Both the position numbers and the translations under genes were made by a program. A stretch of DNA of 64,000 bases. Source: Alligator mississippiensis. Taxonomy: Eukaryota; Chordata; Crocodylia; Alligatoridae. This document shows positions 33,956 to 46,079 of this stretch, in pieces. Numbering within the stretch: position 1 is the stretch's first letter; each line of letters starts with the position of its first letter. The notes under the pieces were generated by a model, which was not told the DNA's origin, did not search any database, and worked only from the letters and a program-made list of their open reading frames with translations. The DNA lies in assembly GCF_030867095.1 (NCBI RefSeq), contig NC_081831.1, forward strand, positions 64,494,716-64,558,715, written 5' to 3'.

Positions 33956-35084
33956 GCTATACTGTTTAATTTTAAACCTTTTGTGGCAAGGAAGCATCAG
34001 AGCAGACACATACACCAGGAAAAAATGAACCTACTGCAAGGTCACTTTGTGCTGTCTAGCTAGCTTCTGTGATGCCTAAAAAGCACCTTCAAAAACCTTT
34101 ATCTAGATGTACATCTAAACTGGTGTGCAACATTACATCCATTTGTATTCTACATTTTTATCCACCAGGCTTTCCATATATATTATGCCAACTTAGTTTT
34201 TCTCAAACTTCCAAAGACCAAGCTGAACCCACTGAGTCTAAAGGCATCTAAACTGATACCATTTACATACCGAAAGGGGCTGAGAGAAAATTGACGCCAA
34301 TTTAGCCTGGCCCATGATTTTGATCTCTATATCTTCTGGAAATCTCTCCATTTGTGCACTGCCAAGGGTAAACCATCTGCTTTCAAAGCATAATTCCACA
34401 GTTCTGGAATCTAAGCATACATACACCAGGATTGTGATGTCCACTCAATCAAAAGGGTTAGCAGCAAAATAAAGACTGAACACAATGGAGCCATTCTCAC
34501 ATTATCTTTCTTCTTACAATGCTGATGCTGCCACTGATGGTTTTCTTCCCTGCACATCATGGCCATGTGCCCATTACTGACTTAGCAAAGAAATACAAGG
34601 GAGTGGGGCTACTCATGGTGGGGTAGCTCCTACAAAATGCCACAATATTGCAAACTCCAGAGTAAGATGACAAGTATAGGGTGCCTCAAAACCCTAGCCC
34701 CCACTGCCTTGTGGGTACTCCTTGGTTGGAGAAAAGCTAAGGGACATCACCCTGACAGAAACCCACCCTCTCTGAGGCATTAGGCAGCCAACAGCACTTC
34801 TTATCTATTGCTCTCTGACAGAAGCATGCTTGCTCAGAAGCAAGCTTTAAGCTGGATTCGGTCTGGCCTTTGGATTCTGCCTCAGTGGTCTAAAGAGAGG
34901 ATGGTAGGTCTTGGGCAGCCTCCACTCCTCCATACTCTTCCCTAGGCATACGTGTCAAAGGTCTTGGTATGATGGTCCCAGGAATCTGTACAAATGGATT
35001 CATCTGGCATCTAACAAGACCTCTTACCTGTAGACCACTATCCAGAGGATCGACTGTTACCCACTACAAGGGAGGAAGAAGGAT
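33956..35084. other. Unique intergenic DNA, no gene seen
   Basis: Nothing recognisable. Confidence 0.5.
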
Positions 35085-35345
35085 GTTGCTGTGATGAAGA
35101 CGCTGGACTGGGACTCAAGACATTTAGTTCCATTCCCTACTCGGTCACTGACTTCTTGCTAGTGAGTTTCACTGAGCATAAGGTCTCTAGCCATGAAAAA
35201 TTAATAATATCTTCATAACTGGGAGAGGCATTGTGAAGAAAAAATAATTTGTTTTTAAGATGTGCATCTACTTCAGTAATGGGAGCCATGTAAGTCACTA
35301 GACAGTGCTGAGTACATCCAACGTACCGTTGTTCCCTATGTCTAT
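35085..35345 (+). mobile_element. MIR-family SINE remnant
   Basis: GACTGGGACTCAAGACATTT followed by CTCGGTCACTGACTTCTTGC matches the order of the MIR core. The downstream TTAATAATATCTTCATAACT and GACAGTGCTGAGTACATCC are like its 3' part. Confidence 0.65.
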
Positions 35346-35619
35346 GCCAAGTCATTTATATAGACTGCCGGTAGATATGTTTGTGCAGGTAACTGTGTAA
35401 ACCACATGCTTAATTCACCAGCCCTGGTAATGGTTGGGTAACAAATTAGGGTTGAGCAAAATACTTACATGAGTGATAGAAGTGTAAGAACAGAAATATG
35501 TATAATATAGTTTTGTATACTTGAATGTCAGGTGCTAAAAAAGTGTGACATATTATTGCATAGACTACAAATAGGACTGCCTTTCAAAACCAGATCACTG
35601 GTAGCCCATGTCAAGCACC

Positions 35620-35850
35620 CCACCCTTCAGGCTAGGCAAGACCCAGAACCAGATGCTTCAGAAGAAGGTGCAATAAGTCATACACCAGAAAGTTATGGGA
35701 AAACCTGTTCTTCCTAACCCCAGGCAACTTATACCCTAAAGACTGAGGGACTTCCATCCCATATGCCCTTGTTATCCTATGTAATGTAACTTTGAATATT
35801 ATAACTATCAAATCATTTTCTGAATCCTTCACAGCTGTTTGGTCAGATGA
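35620..35850 (-). mobile_element. L3/CR1-type LINE 3' UTR fragment
   Basis: GAACCAGATGCTTCAGAAGA, AATAAGTCATACACCAGAAA and CCTGTTCTTCCTAACCCC occur in the order of the reverse complement of a CR1/L3 3' region. The terminal part near the element's 3' end is missing. Confidence 0.6.
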
Positions 35851-36775
35851 ATGCTTATAGCAGGGTTTCACATGGTAAGTGCCCCTATATATAAAAGCCA
35901 GAGCCCCTTTGAAACAAAGCAGAGAGCCTTCTGAAAAGACGTCTTCCCCAGAAACCACAAGGTATTACAACTGTATATTTTTTTGGCTTCCATCTCATCC
36001 CTAATGATGTGAGGAACAGATGCTGGTTACCTGAATAACTAACTACCAGCTACTAGTAAATTACTAACCTGAGACCACAACAAAATAGACATTCACTGCT
36101 GACTGCAGAAGGGTATGGTACTTTCCATGAGAGGCAGATTTTTGTTTCACTACCCACACATTTCTATTTTTAAATCAGGCTTTTACTTCATTTTGCAGAT
36201 GCTGTGTGCTTTAAGCAACAGCTGTACATTTACAAACCACCTACACAAGACACTTCAGAGCTTCTTTCAAGGTGACTGTGGTTTTCACTGCAGCACTAAA
36301 CTTGCATATGCCACCAGCTCATGGATTTACAGTGGGATTGGCAGTAGTATATTCAACGGATCAGAACAAATGAAGCAAAAGCATCTGATATATTTTTAAT
36401 CACCCTATCCCATTCAAAGTGAATTTTAAACCCTGCTAATTATTAGCCTACTAACTTTGAATGGCTTCCTGCAAATAAGACACTGTCAAGCTAAATAGCT
36501 TAAAGGCTTTTTGTGGGTTTAACCAAATTTTTGGCCCCTAAAATGGACTGCTCAGGAAGAAGAACATGAGCAAAGCTTTAGGATCAAAAAAGCCTGAAAG
36601 TTTAAGCAGATAATGTGTTTTCTCCTTGTAACTGGGGCTTGTTAGAAGAGCTATAACAAAGCTTAGTCTTCTTTGACTATTGTGTAGTGGTCTGGGTAGA
36701 GTTTATCTGTCTGGATACTTCACTGGCCTCACCACTGTAGTCACTGGGCATCTCAAGCTGGATTGTATTCTCACA
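35851..36775. other. Unique intergenic DNA, no gene seen
   Basis: Nothing recognisable. Confidence 0.5.
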
Positions 36776-36779
36776 ACAC

Positions 36780-36960
36780 CACTTCAAAGTAGCAATTTAC
36801 TGTCCCTACCATACTGATGGGGAACTGAGACAAAGGGGAGGTCAAGGTCTTTACCAAAATCAAACTGAAGTCTGTGGGAGGACCCTTGGAACCAGAACCC
36901 AGTTCATTTGAATTGCTATTCAGTGCCTTAAGCACCAGAAGACCACCTTGTCCTCACTAT
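36780..36960 (-). mobile_element. MIR-family SINE remnant
   Basis: ACTGATGGGGAACTGAGACA, then GGAGGTCAAGGTCTTTACC, then GGAACCAGAACCCAGTTC is the reverse complement of the MIR core in correct order. Confidence 0.75.
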
Positions 36961-37387
36961 TACCCCAGTGAAATAAGGATTTTTGGGTCCTGAGACTCAT
37001 TCTTACAGTAGTGAGGTAGCATATTTACTGACTCACTTGAGGTGACAGCTAAACCCACCTCAATGCAACCCAGTTCTCAATCAGAGATGGAAGCTCAGTG
37101 TTTTGTCCAGTTTGAACCATGTTTACATTGATCTCCCTCTTAAAATTTCCCACCAGTGTAGTTCCAGTGGCTATAGGAGACAGAGAACTGGACTTTTAAG
37201 ATTATTGGGTTCTCTGGCATGTGTCTTGGGTTGAATTAGCCTATTTCACAGTTCTGCCCATGCATTGAAGGTATATAATATATGTCTCTTTCATAACTAA
37301 AGTGCTTTGCAGAGTGAATCCATTAGTAAAGAGCAAAATAGTATTTTCTCAGTATGGCTGTTGTTATTACTGTGGGTTTCCTACCTA

Positions 37388-37650
37388 TCAGGGATGTCTA
37401 CACATCACCCTATGCCACCGTAGTGATGTGCTACAACACTGTACAATGCTTATGTGAGTCTGTACATGTTTGGCAACTACTTCACTGTAGTGACGCACTC
37501 CCCCATTTTAGCCCGCTGCTACGGCAAAGTAGCAGTGAAAACTAACCGTGCACTGCACACATAGCGCAGTACAGGCACTTATTGCACCATGCTTTAGTAT
37601 GTCCAAAAGGAAGTATTAAAGCACTGTGCTGTACTTTAGTACTTCAAAAA
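37388..37650. mobile_element. Harbinger-like MITE, one clear end
   Basis: The left end AGGGATGTCTACACATCACC is of the GNCTACAC type. Inside, GTAGTGATGTGCTACA, CACTGTAGTGACG, CGGCAAAGTAGCAG and GCACTGCACACATAGCGCAG match, reversed, the copy at 17018-17580. The right boundary is uncertain. Confidence 0.6.
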
Positions 37651-39175
37651 GGAAGCTTGATCCATCACAGTTCAGGAACCCACCATCTATGAAGAATCTC
37701 AGAACTCCCTCCTGGTTACTGCTTGGACACTTTGAGCAGAGAGTCTGTTCTTTAAACAACGTTATAACAATGTGGGGGAGGGTAGGTACCAATTGTTTTT
37801 TTCCCCCTTCAGGATGGTTTTTAATGTAAATTTTGGACCAGTTCGCCTTTATGCAAAGGCGGGTGCAGAGGTTTAACTGGTGATTTATATAAAAGATGCC
37901 AGGAAGGCAAAAGCTGCTGCAGAGCAGCAGTGAATTGACCTTCCTTTATTTTGGTCACTTGCTGACTGTAATCAACTTAATTCTAATAGCAGGTGATTTG
38001 AGGCCCTAATAAGTGCAGAAGTTGCCTGTGCTGTGTACTAAAAGTGCCATCTAGTGGAGAACTTCAGATTCAGGCAAGGTTGTTTCTGTGAGTGCCCTTT
38101 ATTTAATTCATTAATTACTCTGTGACATGGAACTTATTTGCAGTTTGTCCTCTAATCAGATTCTCCTGTTCTGGGACACCCTCCTAGCCCCCTGCAAAAA
38201 TAATATGGGCCCACAGCAAGTGTGATGGGAATGATCTCTGGGAACAAGGATCTAATGATCCCTGGGCAACACCACAAACACTGCCTATTGGCATATGTGC
38301 CCACAGAACAACATTCACAGCTGAAGAGCATCCTGGTCAATAGAGATCTCTTTGGAGTAGAAAGAATTTCAACCACCAGAAAAAGAATGAAAGGTAAAGA
38401 GGTTTCTTTGTGCTATACAGAAAGAAAAGTTGGCTTTATACCAATTTGACAAACTGGTGAAATTGGAGATGGAGGCAGGAGACATCCCAGCTGGTGGAGA
38501 GAAGCATTATGCACTCACGTCAGTTCATCATAATGAGAGCTTATATTTTCCCCAGCTCCTATGGTCATGCAGTTCATTCACAAATCCACCACAACTCAAG
38601 TGGATTCTTGGCAGAGATGAAAACTCTTCCTTTTTGCGTCAGAACTGTTGGCACATTGGATACGAAGTGACCTCAATGGGATTCTTGCCCGTAGGCTTGG
38701 CTTTTCCTCCTTTTCCTCTGGGCAACCAATGGATTGGCTGAGGGCTTGAAGGCCTGGAGATGCACAAACAAGACACACAGAGCACTGATCAAGAATCCGT
38801 CTGTACTTTGTTCTGGAAACTTTGCCAGTCACAGCCCTTTGTTTTCGTGTTGCACTGGGTAGTGATTTATCATGTTCGGTTGCCTGACTTTTTGTCACTT
38901 TCAATCACATCACAGAAGTAAGTAGCATGACTCACGCAGCCTGAGGAGATCTAGCTCATTGTGGGGTGTTAAAAATGCAAGGAATAGAGTGTCCTGAAAA
39001 TAGCAGTTAAGGAAAGAGATTTTCCCTTAAGGAAATGGTGACATGATGTATGTTGTTACATGGTTGATTTTTTTTTTAACTTCTCTATCCTGTCTGCAAC
39101 AGCAGAAAATATTTTTGTTGTCTAAATAGTACTGTTTTCACAAGTAGTAAAAAAAGGAATTGCTAACCCTAATAC
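37651..39175. other. Unique intergenic DNA, no gene seen
   Basis: No coding exon could be recognised. Confidence 0.5.
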
Positions 39176-39179
39176 TTCT

Positions 39180-39372
39180 ACACCACTTTTCATCCAAGGA
39201 TCAACAAGGTCTTTACAAATACTCCTTGTACCATACCACATCCCTCAGAAATGCCAGTCTAACCACCAAACTACAGATGACTAGTTTGAGCAATGGAAAT
39301 TAAATGAGCAGCTCAAGATCACAGAACACATCATTGGCAGAGATGGATAAAAGAAAACCCAGGAATCATGAT
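39180..39372 (-). mobile_element. MIR-family SINE remnant
   Basis: ACTTTTCATCCAAGGATCA, then GAGCAGCTCAAGATCACAGA, then AAGAAAACCCAGGAATCATG is the reverse complement of the MIR 3' tail and core. Confidence 0.65.
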
Positions 39373-39617
39373 ACTCATTTGTGTCTTGAATGGATTCCAC
39401 CATGTTGGTCATCCTCTCAGAGATTTCAGCTTTCTCTTGATAAAATGGAGAGCTAGAACGATAATCCTGAAAGCCTGCATCATTCATATAGCAGCAGTAG
39501 AACTGTTCATACCGCTTAATAGGAGGCATGTTAAAAGCAGAACTGCATGTTAAAGAAACATCAGTGCATAAGGACTGTGCTCCTTGCCCTCCATGGCTCT
39601 GCCCTCTTACTTATACT

Positions 39618-40425
39618 TGTGTGGGCCGGGAGTGGTCTGAGGTTCTCGGGGGCACGCAGCAGGCTGTGGCCAGCAGCCCTGGCACGCGGGTCGGGGAATG
39701 CAGGCCGGCAGACTAGAATTAGGCATGGACACTTAGCGGTTGATTAAAGATTATTTTACTTACACCGTAGATGGTCGCGGTGCAGGCAGGAAAACTTGCT
39801 TGAGTTGCAGTTACAGATAGGAAAGAAGAGCGGACAAGAGTTCTAATCTCGCGAACTCTAGCCCAATCTGACTGAAGGCTCTAAAACCACGAGCCCGTCA
39901 TGTCAACCAAAGAAAACAACTCGGAGAAGAACTCTGGATACACTCACACAAAGTTTGCTAGGCTCTGTGGAACTTGCGTGCAGGGAAGGGGTTCATTGAG
40001 GGATTGTTCGGCGACGGGGAGAGGCCAGAGGTTGATCAGACCCCTATAGCCTTCTTAAGGTACACGCTGGGTCCGTTAGGCTCCGCAGCACTTAAGAGTT
40101 CTTCACGAGACGTGAAGTCCTCCTCCTCCAGATGGTTGTGGAGTCCTCCCTTGCAGGGTTCCCCTTGGAGTTCTCCAACTTGGGCGGAAACCGCTCAAGC
40201 CTCTTATACGGCTAGCAAGCCAATCACTAGCCGCCACATGGGAATAATTTAGAACTGGCCAATAGTGGGACACAAATTTGCATGCGGGTGGCGGGAACTC
40301 CTTTGCACCAGGGTTTTCTCTTTGCAACTGAGAAATGCACCTTGCAAAGAAAGTTCCTCATGGTGGGAAATAATTTAGCAGTGCCGAAGCGCACACACAC
40401 AAAATCACACCCTTGGGTTGTGACA
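39618..40425 (-). mobile_element. Probable solo LTR of an endogenous retrovirus
   Basis: Read on the - strand, the 808-bp block starts TGTCACAACCC and ends CGGCCCACACA, the TG...CA termini of an LTR. The flanks ATACT (39613-39617) and ATACC (40426-40430) match at 4 of 5 positions, consistent with a 5-bp integration duplication. A TATA-like CCGTATAAGAG lies at 40201-40211 and an AT-rich possible polyadenylation region (AGTAAAATAATCTTTAATC) at 39744-39762, both in the - orientation. No gag, pol or env sequence lies beside it, so it is best read as the product of LTR-LTR recombination. Base composition and CpG content differ from the flanks, suggesting it is younger than most repeats here. Confidence 0.7.
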
Positions 40426-40490
40426 ATACCAGAGCATAATGGGGATAAAATGCTAGCGCCCTTGTTTGCTCTGGTGTGAATGACCACACT

Positions 40491-40890
40491 GGGCATGTCC
40501 CCACAAGCAGGAATGTGTGCTTCCCTGGGGACAAACAGCAGTGGCATAATGTGTGCCACTGCTACTTGTCCCTGGGGAACACCCATGCCACGCGCATTCT
40601 GGCACACTGCATGTTGCCCTGGGTGGGGTAGGGGAGACTGAGGCCACCAACTGTGCTTGCCCTAGCAGCCTTACCTGGGGTCCTGAGGCCTCTAGGAACT
40701 GCAGCCATGGCAATCCTGCAGCAAGGACCCTGGTCAGCAGCCAGAACATGGCTCCCACTGGTGAGGCTCCAGTTTTCTGTGGCGCGGACTGCCCCTTTTT
40801 TTTTTAGGCATAGAATTTTTTTGACCCCAGGATCTCCCAGGGTTAAAAAAAAAACCCACACTGCAAAGTAGCAGCGCAAAGGACATCCAT
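40491..40890. mobile_element. Possible MITE with GC-rich core
   Basis: The start GGGCATGTCCCCACAAGCAG resembles the reverse complement of the end, GGATGTCCTTTGCGCTGCT. The core is GC-rich with two A/T homopolymer runs near 40795 and 40845. No target duplication was established. Confidence 0.4.
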
Positions 40891-40920
40891 CCATCCATCG
40901 ATCCTAGTCTACACTTCCAA

Positions 40921-41455
40921 GTTCTTGGCAAGGTCATTCTATCCTGTTCTATTCTGCATAGGTTCTGTTACCACTCTGATCACATAGCAACGGTTCCTAG
41001 TTCTGTGATTTGAAACAACGTGATTAATCTGTCAGGTGCTTGAGTGTAGGTAGCTGTAGAATGAGAGAGATATATGTATCAGTTCCAAGACTATGGACTA
41101 TAATGATATGTATATTCTCTTTATATACATATATATTATTCTATTCCATAGACATGGAGCTGATACATACATACATCTATCTGTCTCATTCTACAGTTTC
41201 ATACATGCAAAGATATGACAGATATTAGTCACATCATTTAGAATCATGTAACAAGGAGCCAGTTACTATGCGATCAGAGTGGTAATTGAACCTATGCAGA
41301 ATAGAATAAAATAGAGACATCGACAATGACTTTGCCTTCTATTCCATAAACTTGGAATTGATATATACATGTATCTATCTTAATCTGCCGTTCTAAGTTT
41401 TTGGCAAAGTCATTGTCTTTTATTCTACATAGGTTATGATACCACTCCAAACACT
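40921..41455. repeat. Alternating inverted repeats (foldback-like structure)
   Basis: Arm 1 (40925-41105) is matched in reverse complement by arm 2 (41145-41335). Shared words include TTCTATTCTGCATAGGTT, TTACCACTCTGATC, CTGTAGAATGAGA and GTATCAGYTCCA. The axis is near 41125 in an AT-rich loop. A third, shorter copy at 41340-41455 is again inverted relative to arm 2 (GGCAAAGTCATTGTC, TTATTCTACATAGGTT, ACCACTC). The result is three arms in alternating orientation. No coding sequence is present. Confidence 0.8.
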
Positions 41456-41548
41456 CGTTTCTTCTAGATATATTTTATATTTTAGTTTATATTTAGTTCC
41501 TTCTAGTTATATTCTAGTTTTGTTTTATTTTTCTAGTTATATTTTATA
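41456..41548. repeat. AT-rich degenerate tandem repeat
   Basis: TTCTAGTTATATTTTA-like units recur several times between the inverted repeats and the CR1 start. Confidence 0.6.
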
Positions 41549-42512
41549 TATTGCCCCAGGGGATGGTCCTGGGGCCAGTTTTGTTCAATGTCTTCATCAG
41601 TGACCTGGAAGATGGCATGGCATACAGTACACCCTCAGCAAGTTTGCAGATGACACCAAGCTGGGGGAAGTAGTAGGTATGCTGGAGGGTAGGGCTAGGA
41701 TTCAAAGTAACTTAGACAAATTGGAGGATTGGGCCAAAAGGAATCTCATAAGGTTCAACAAGGGTAAGTGCAACGTCCTGCACTTAGGATGGAACAATCC
41801 CCTGCACCAGTACAGGCTGGAGGCTGACTGGTTGGGCAGCAGCTCTGCAGAAAAGGACATGGGGGTTACAATGGTCAATAAGATGAATATGAAGCAGCAG
41901 TGTGCTTGTTGCCAAGAAGGCTAACGGCATACTGGGCTGCATTGGTAGGTGTGTTGCCAATAGGTCAAAGGAAGTGATTATTCCCCTCTATTCAGTGCTG
42001 GTGAGGCCACATCTGAAGTACTGTGTTCAGTTTTGGGCCCCCACTACAGAAAGGATGTGGACAAATTGGAGAGAGTCCAGAGGAGGGCAACAAAATGGTG
42101 AGGGGGGCGGGGGACATGACTTCTGAGGAAAGACTGAGGGAACTGGGCTTATTTAGTCTGAAGAGAAGACTGAGGGGCTTAATAGCAGCCATCAACTACC
42201 TGAAGGAGGGTCTGAAAGAAGATAAAGCTGAACTGTTCTCAGTGGTGACAGAACAAGGAGCAATGGTCTCAAGTTGCAACAACAGAAGTTTAGGTTAGAT
42301 ATTAGGAAAAATTTTCTCACTAGGAGGGTAATAAAACACTGGAACAGGTTACCCAGAGAGGTGGTGGAAGCTCCTTCCTTGGAGCTTTTCAAAACCCAGC
42401 TAGACAAAGCTTTGTCTGGGATGATCTAGTTGGGGATGTTCCTGCTTTGAGCAGGGGATTGGACTAGACGACCTCCTGAGGTCCCTTCCAACCCTCTTTC
42501 TATGATTCTATG
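41549..42512 (+). mobile_element. CR1 LINE, 5'-truncated, about 0.96 kb
   Basis: The copy begins within RT motif B and ends with TCTATGATTCTATGATTTTA, the CR1 tail. ATTTTATAT occurs at 41541-41549 and again at 42513-42521, a possible 9-bp target duplication, though the surroundings are AT-rich. The 3' UTR word GACCTCCTGAGGTCCCTTCC is intact. Confidence 0.93.
41555..42300 (+). pseudogene. CR1 RT C-terminal remnant
   Basis: Readable pieces in different frames are GMVLGPVLFNVFISDLED, a FADDT-like sequence just after, NLDKLEDWAKRNLIRFN and CNVLHLGWNN (41679-41924), [16 protein letters not shown] and YCVQFWAP (41902-42126), and RLRELGLFSLKRRLRG (42023-42298). These are the palm motif C region, thumb and tail of CR1 RT in the correct order. 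Several frameshifts separate them. Confidence 0.9.
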
Positions 42513-42529
42513 ATTTTATATCTATGTCC

Positions 42530-42645
42530 CCTGAAAAAATATATAATATGTATATTATTTTATAGGTGTAACACACATATATATGCACACACACATATAC
42601 ATACATGCATATATACACATACAAACACATATAAATATACAATCC
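42530..42645. repeat. Mixed TA/CA microsatellite
   Basis: Alternating purine-pyrimidine runs of ATAT and ACACAC/ATACAT type directly follow the CR1 tail. Confidence 0.8.
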
Positions 42646-43687
42646 CTTGAAAAATTTATGACAAATCTCACCCTGTAATTCAGCCAATTGGCCACTAGCT
42701 GTCCCCATTGCTTCACACAAGCAAAAAGACCAACATTTTACAGTTAAAAGACACCCCTATGTTTTCAGATGAAACATCCATCTCCAAACTTATAAGTTGC
42801 TGCTCCTAAGAGAAAGTGAATAACTCATAAAAGATAAAAAGGAGCTATCCCATGGTTGATTTTTCTCCCACCAGCACATCCTGTAACTATTTTCCTATTA
42901 TTCCCTTAAAAATAAAAGTATAGGCACTGTTCCTTTCAAGGACCACTATAAATTATTTTATGGACCATGAGGCCAAATCCAGAGCCTTCACAGTTACATT
43001 TATTTATGCTACTGTTATATTTAGCCCTGAAGTTTCCAAAATGAAACTAAGAAAGGTTTTGCTAACTGACATTGGTTTTATTTTACTAGAGCTGTATCAG
43101 TGTCCTTCCTTTAATTAGAAAGGGTAAAAAAACTGAAAAGGAGTAGAGACCAAGGTATCCAGATAACCGAATCCCAGTGGAAAATCAGCAATTCACAATA
43201 TTTGAAAGGCTTTGTCTTATACAATAAAAAATCATTTTTGTCTGCACTGAGCTCCCTCTAAAACTTAAAAAATTTAATATGCTGCCAGTTGGAGATATGA
43301 TGCATTGCAGGTAATGCTTGATCACATGCTTTGGTTATGCCCTATTATTAATTCTTTTTAGAAATAAATTATAACTAGAATTAACATGGCTTTGAACACA
43401 GCACTGATACCCTTGGCAAATGTGTGTGCAGTTGGATATATCCCCAAGGAATTCAAACTGAATCCTTCCAGATAGCACTCTTACAGTGGGACTTATTAGT
43501 AACATGCAGGATTATGTAGCTGCATTGGAAAAAGTAGGACATCTCCAAAGGTTGAAATCTGGTACAATGAGATGGCACAGCTGACATCTATGACAGGATG
43601 CTAAAGGTTAACTGCTTCAAAAGTTTTGGGAAAATTTGGAAGGAATTCTTAGAATACTTTGGTAGCTGGATTGTTGTTCATGGCATG
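42646..43687. other. Unique intergenic DNA, no gene seen
   Basis: Nothing recognisable. Confidence 0.5.
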
Positions 43688-43748
43688 CTTCTTTTTTCTT
43701 CTTCTCTTCCTCCTTTCTTCCTCCTTTTTTTCTTTTTTCCTTTTATTA
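43688..43748. repeat. Polypyrimidine tract
   Basis: About 60 bases of almost pure C/T on the + strand with only rare interruptions. Confidence 0.85.
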
Positions 43749-43825
43749 CTTATTTTTGTGACAGTTCAATTTTACATGTACAGCTATATATGCCTCATCA
43801 ATAAAAAATGTTTAAAGGGGCAAGA

Positions 43826-44010
43826 AATCACAGAATCAGAAGAGAGATCAAGATGTCATGTAGTCCAACTTTAGATCATCCCTGGCTAAACCACCCTGGA
43901 CCAGTGTTGTCTAACCTATTCTTAAAAACTTAATGAACAACCCTCTTGCACAACTACCAGCCACAATCCTCAAAACATCAAAAATTCCCTAACTTGACAT
44001 AAGTAAAGTA
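43826..44010 (-). mobile_element. Diverged CR1 3' end
   Basis: TCACAGAATCAGAAGAGAGA, then GTCATGTAGTCCAACTTTAG, then CCTGGCTAAACCACCCTGG follow the reverse complement of the CR1 3' region with many substitutions. Confidence 0.65.
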
Positions 44011-44786
44011 AGGGAATTAGGATACTGCCAATGCCCTGCCACTGCAGAGAGGAAGCACTTGTTAAATATGTTCAAGAAACGGTTTCTTGAACTATTACCC
44101 TGATAAGAGGGGACGGCATAAACCCCCACAGTCCATGTCAATTTGACTGTAGGTAAAATGCTTTCCTTTAGGCAGTTGGTCTAGTTGATGTAATAAAAGG
44201 TATCATCTCTGAACTAAGAGTTCTAGATTTTTATTCCTTTAGCCAGGAACGCCTGAGTTTTTTAAGTCCCAGCAGAAGCAGAAGGAGAATTACAGCTCAG
44301 TTAAAATCCCCAGCTTCAGCTGCAGCCAACACTCAGTATTTCTGAAGTAAAAAAAAATCCCCATGACTTCTAACAACAGGAGATGACAAAATTCCTCCCC
44401 AGCCCCTTGTGACAAAGAGCAAAGCCCAAGAACATGGGATAACCAAATATCCTCCACTCTGCACTTCAACCTGGGGACCACAAATACAACTCCATACAGC
44501 ACACTAACTGGAGAATCAGAACTCTCCAAGGAAGAATAAGCCAGCTCTAAACTATACATAGGACCAGCTATACAAATAAATATTTACTCCTTAACCCCCA
44601 TTATGCCCCCAATTTCTAGCTATACAAACAGATGCTTAGGACAATATGTGAAATATGGCTGCATTCTCCAGTGCCTTTCATGTAGTTAGTGAATTGGAAC
44701 AGATCAGCTTCAGAGGTCAGAAAGTGACTTCTTGAGCTCTATTACACTGCAGAATAGCTAAAGAAAGTAATGGAAGCCCAGGCATT
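44011..44786. other. Unique intergenic DNA, no gene seen
   Basis: Nothing recognisable. Confidence 0.5.
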
Positions 44787-44960
44787 TAGAAACATAGGAA
44801 CTGCCAGACCAGATCAGACCAGTGCAATGATCTCATCCTGTCTTTGATAGTGGCCAGGACCAAATGCCAGAGAGGAAGGTGTAAAACATCCACAATTTCC
44901 TTTTTTCCCCCTAAAAATGCCTATCAAGAAAATTTCTCTTGCCCCCAGGCTATTAAAACT
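44787..44960 (-). mobile_element. L3/CR1-type LINE 3' end fragment
   Basis: AGAAACATAGGAACTGCCAG, GACCAGATCAGACCAGTG, ATCCTGTCTTTGATAGTGG and CAGGACCAAATGCCAGAG are the reverse complement of the 3' terminus of the older CR1/L3 type, the same type as at 17585-18105. Confidence 0.7.
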
Positions 44961-45593
44961 ATTAGAACAATGCACTGAAAAATGCCCTTCATGGAAGCCA
45001 CTGCCTTGAAGAGGAGAAGAGATGGACTGAGTTAACAAGACAACTGAGCAAGCTTTAAAACTAGGATTTTAGACATTACAGGATTTTGGCAGACCATGAA
45101 TCTGGGGACTTGGGTTCATCTCAAAGCTTAACAATTCTCTCATGCTTCCATTTTCTATGACTGTGTCTTGTTTTCACTTGGGCTCTGGCTTCTTCACAGC
45201 ATGCATCCAAAACACAGATCTGCTATCCACTTAATCAGATCCACAAAGCTTTGGTTTTGCTTTCTGTGTCAACAGAGTCTTCTCAGAGAAATCCACTGTG
45301 ACCCTGATTATCCTGGAAAATATCCATTTTATCCTAAAATAATTACAAATGCCTTACAAGGCCTTCATAGATTTAGGCTTTTTCTTGCTACTATGCAAAA
45401 AAAATCATCCAAGAGTATTCAAAGAATACAACATTTGATGAATTTAACCTTATCTGGGGCCTTTACTGAGCATTCCTAAATCAGTTTTCTATTATGCCTC
45501 TATTTAATATTTGAAAATGATCAACAAGTATCAAAACCATACTGGTATCAGTGGCTAAATATTTTAGGTCCTGGAAAGGATATGTGTCTGATG
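44961..45593. other. Unique intergenic DNA, no gene seen
   Basis: Nothing recognisable. Confidence 0.5.
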
Positions 45594-45601
45594 TCCTAGA
45601 A

Positions 45602-46071
45602 CAGGAATGGCCAACCTGCAGCACATCTGCCACAAGCAGCATAGGTAGCTGCTGTGTGTGGCACATAAGACCTGGGTGCTCAGTAAACTGGAGTCAAGGG
45701 GGCTCAGGATGCTGTTGCAAGAAGGTGTTAGGCATCATCACCAAAAGCCAGGTTCACCCTTCCTTGGCCCTGCAGCTGCTACCAAATTCAGGGCTTTGGA
45801 TCCTTGTTTGCCTTATAAAACTGCAGCAATTGCAGGGCCAGGGAAAAGTTAACCTGGTTCTTGACAGCAACACTTCTCTCTCAGCAGTGTCCTATCCCTA
45901 TATACAGTTGGAGGCTCCAGCTCCCCTGCCTTCATACTGACACCCCAGGGTGCACACACTACCAGATATGCCTTCCTTGACAGGCAGATCAGAGGACAGG
46001 GGTTAGAGAGGCACTCACAAAAGGGGCAAGGCTTAACTAGTGGTATGCCACCAAAAAGTTTGCCACCGCTG
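45602..46071. mobile_element. Non-autonomous hAT element, 470 bp
   Basis: The left end CAGGAATGGCCAACCTGCAG pairs with the reverse complement of the right end, CAGCGGTGGCAAACTTTTTG. The flanks TCCTAGAA (45594-45601) and ATCTAGAA (46072-46079) match at 6 of 8 positions, fitting an aged 8-bp duplication. No coding sequence is present. Confidence 0.75.
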
Positions 46072-46079
46072 ATCTAGAA

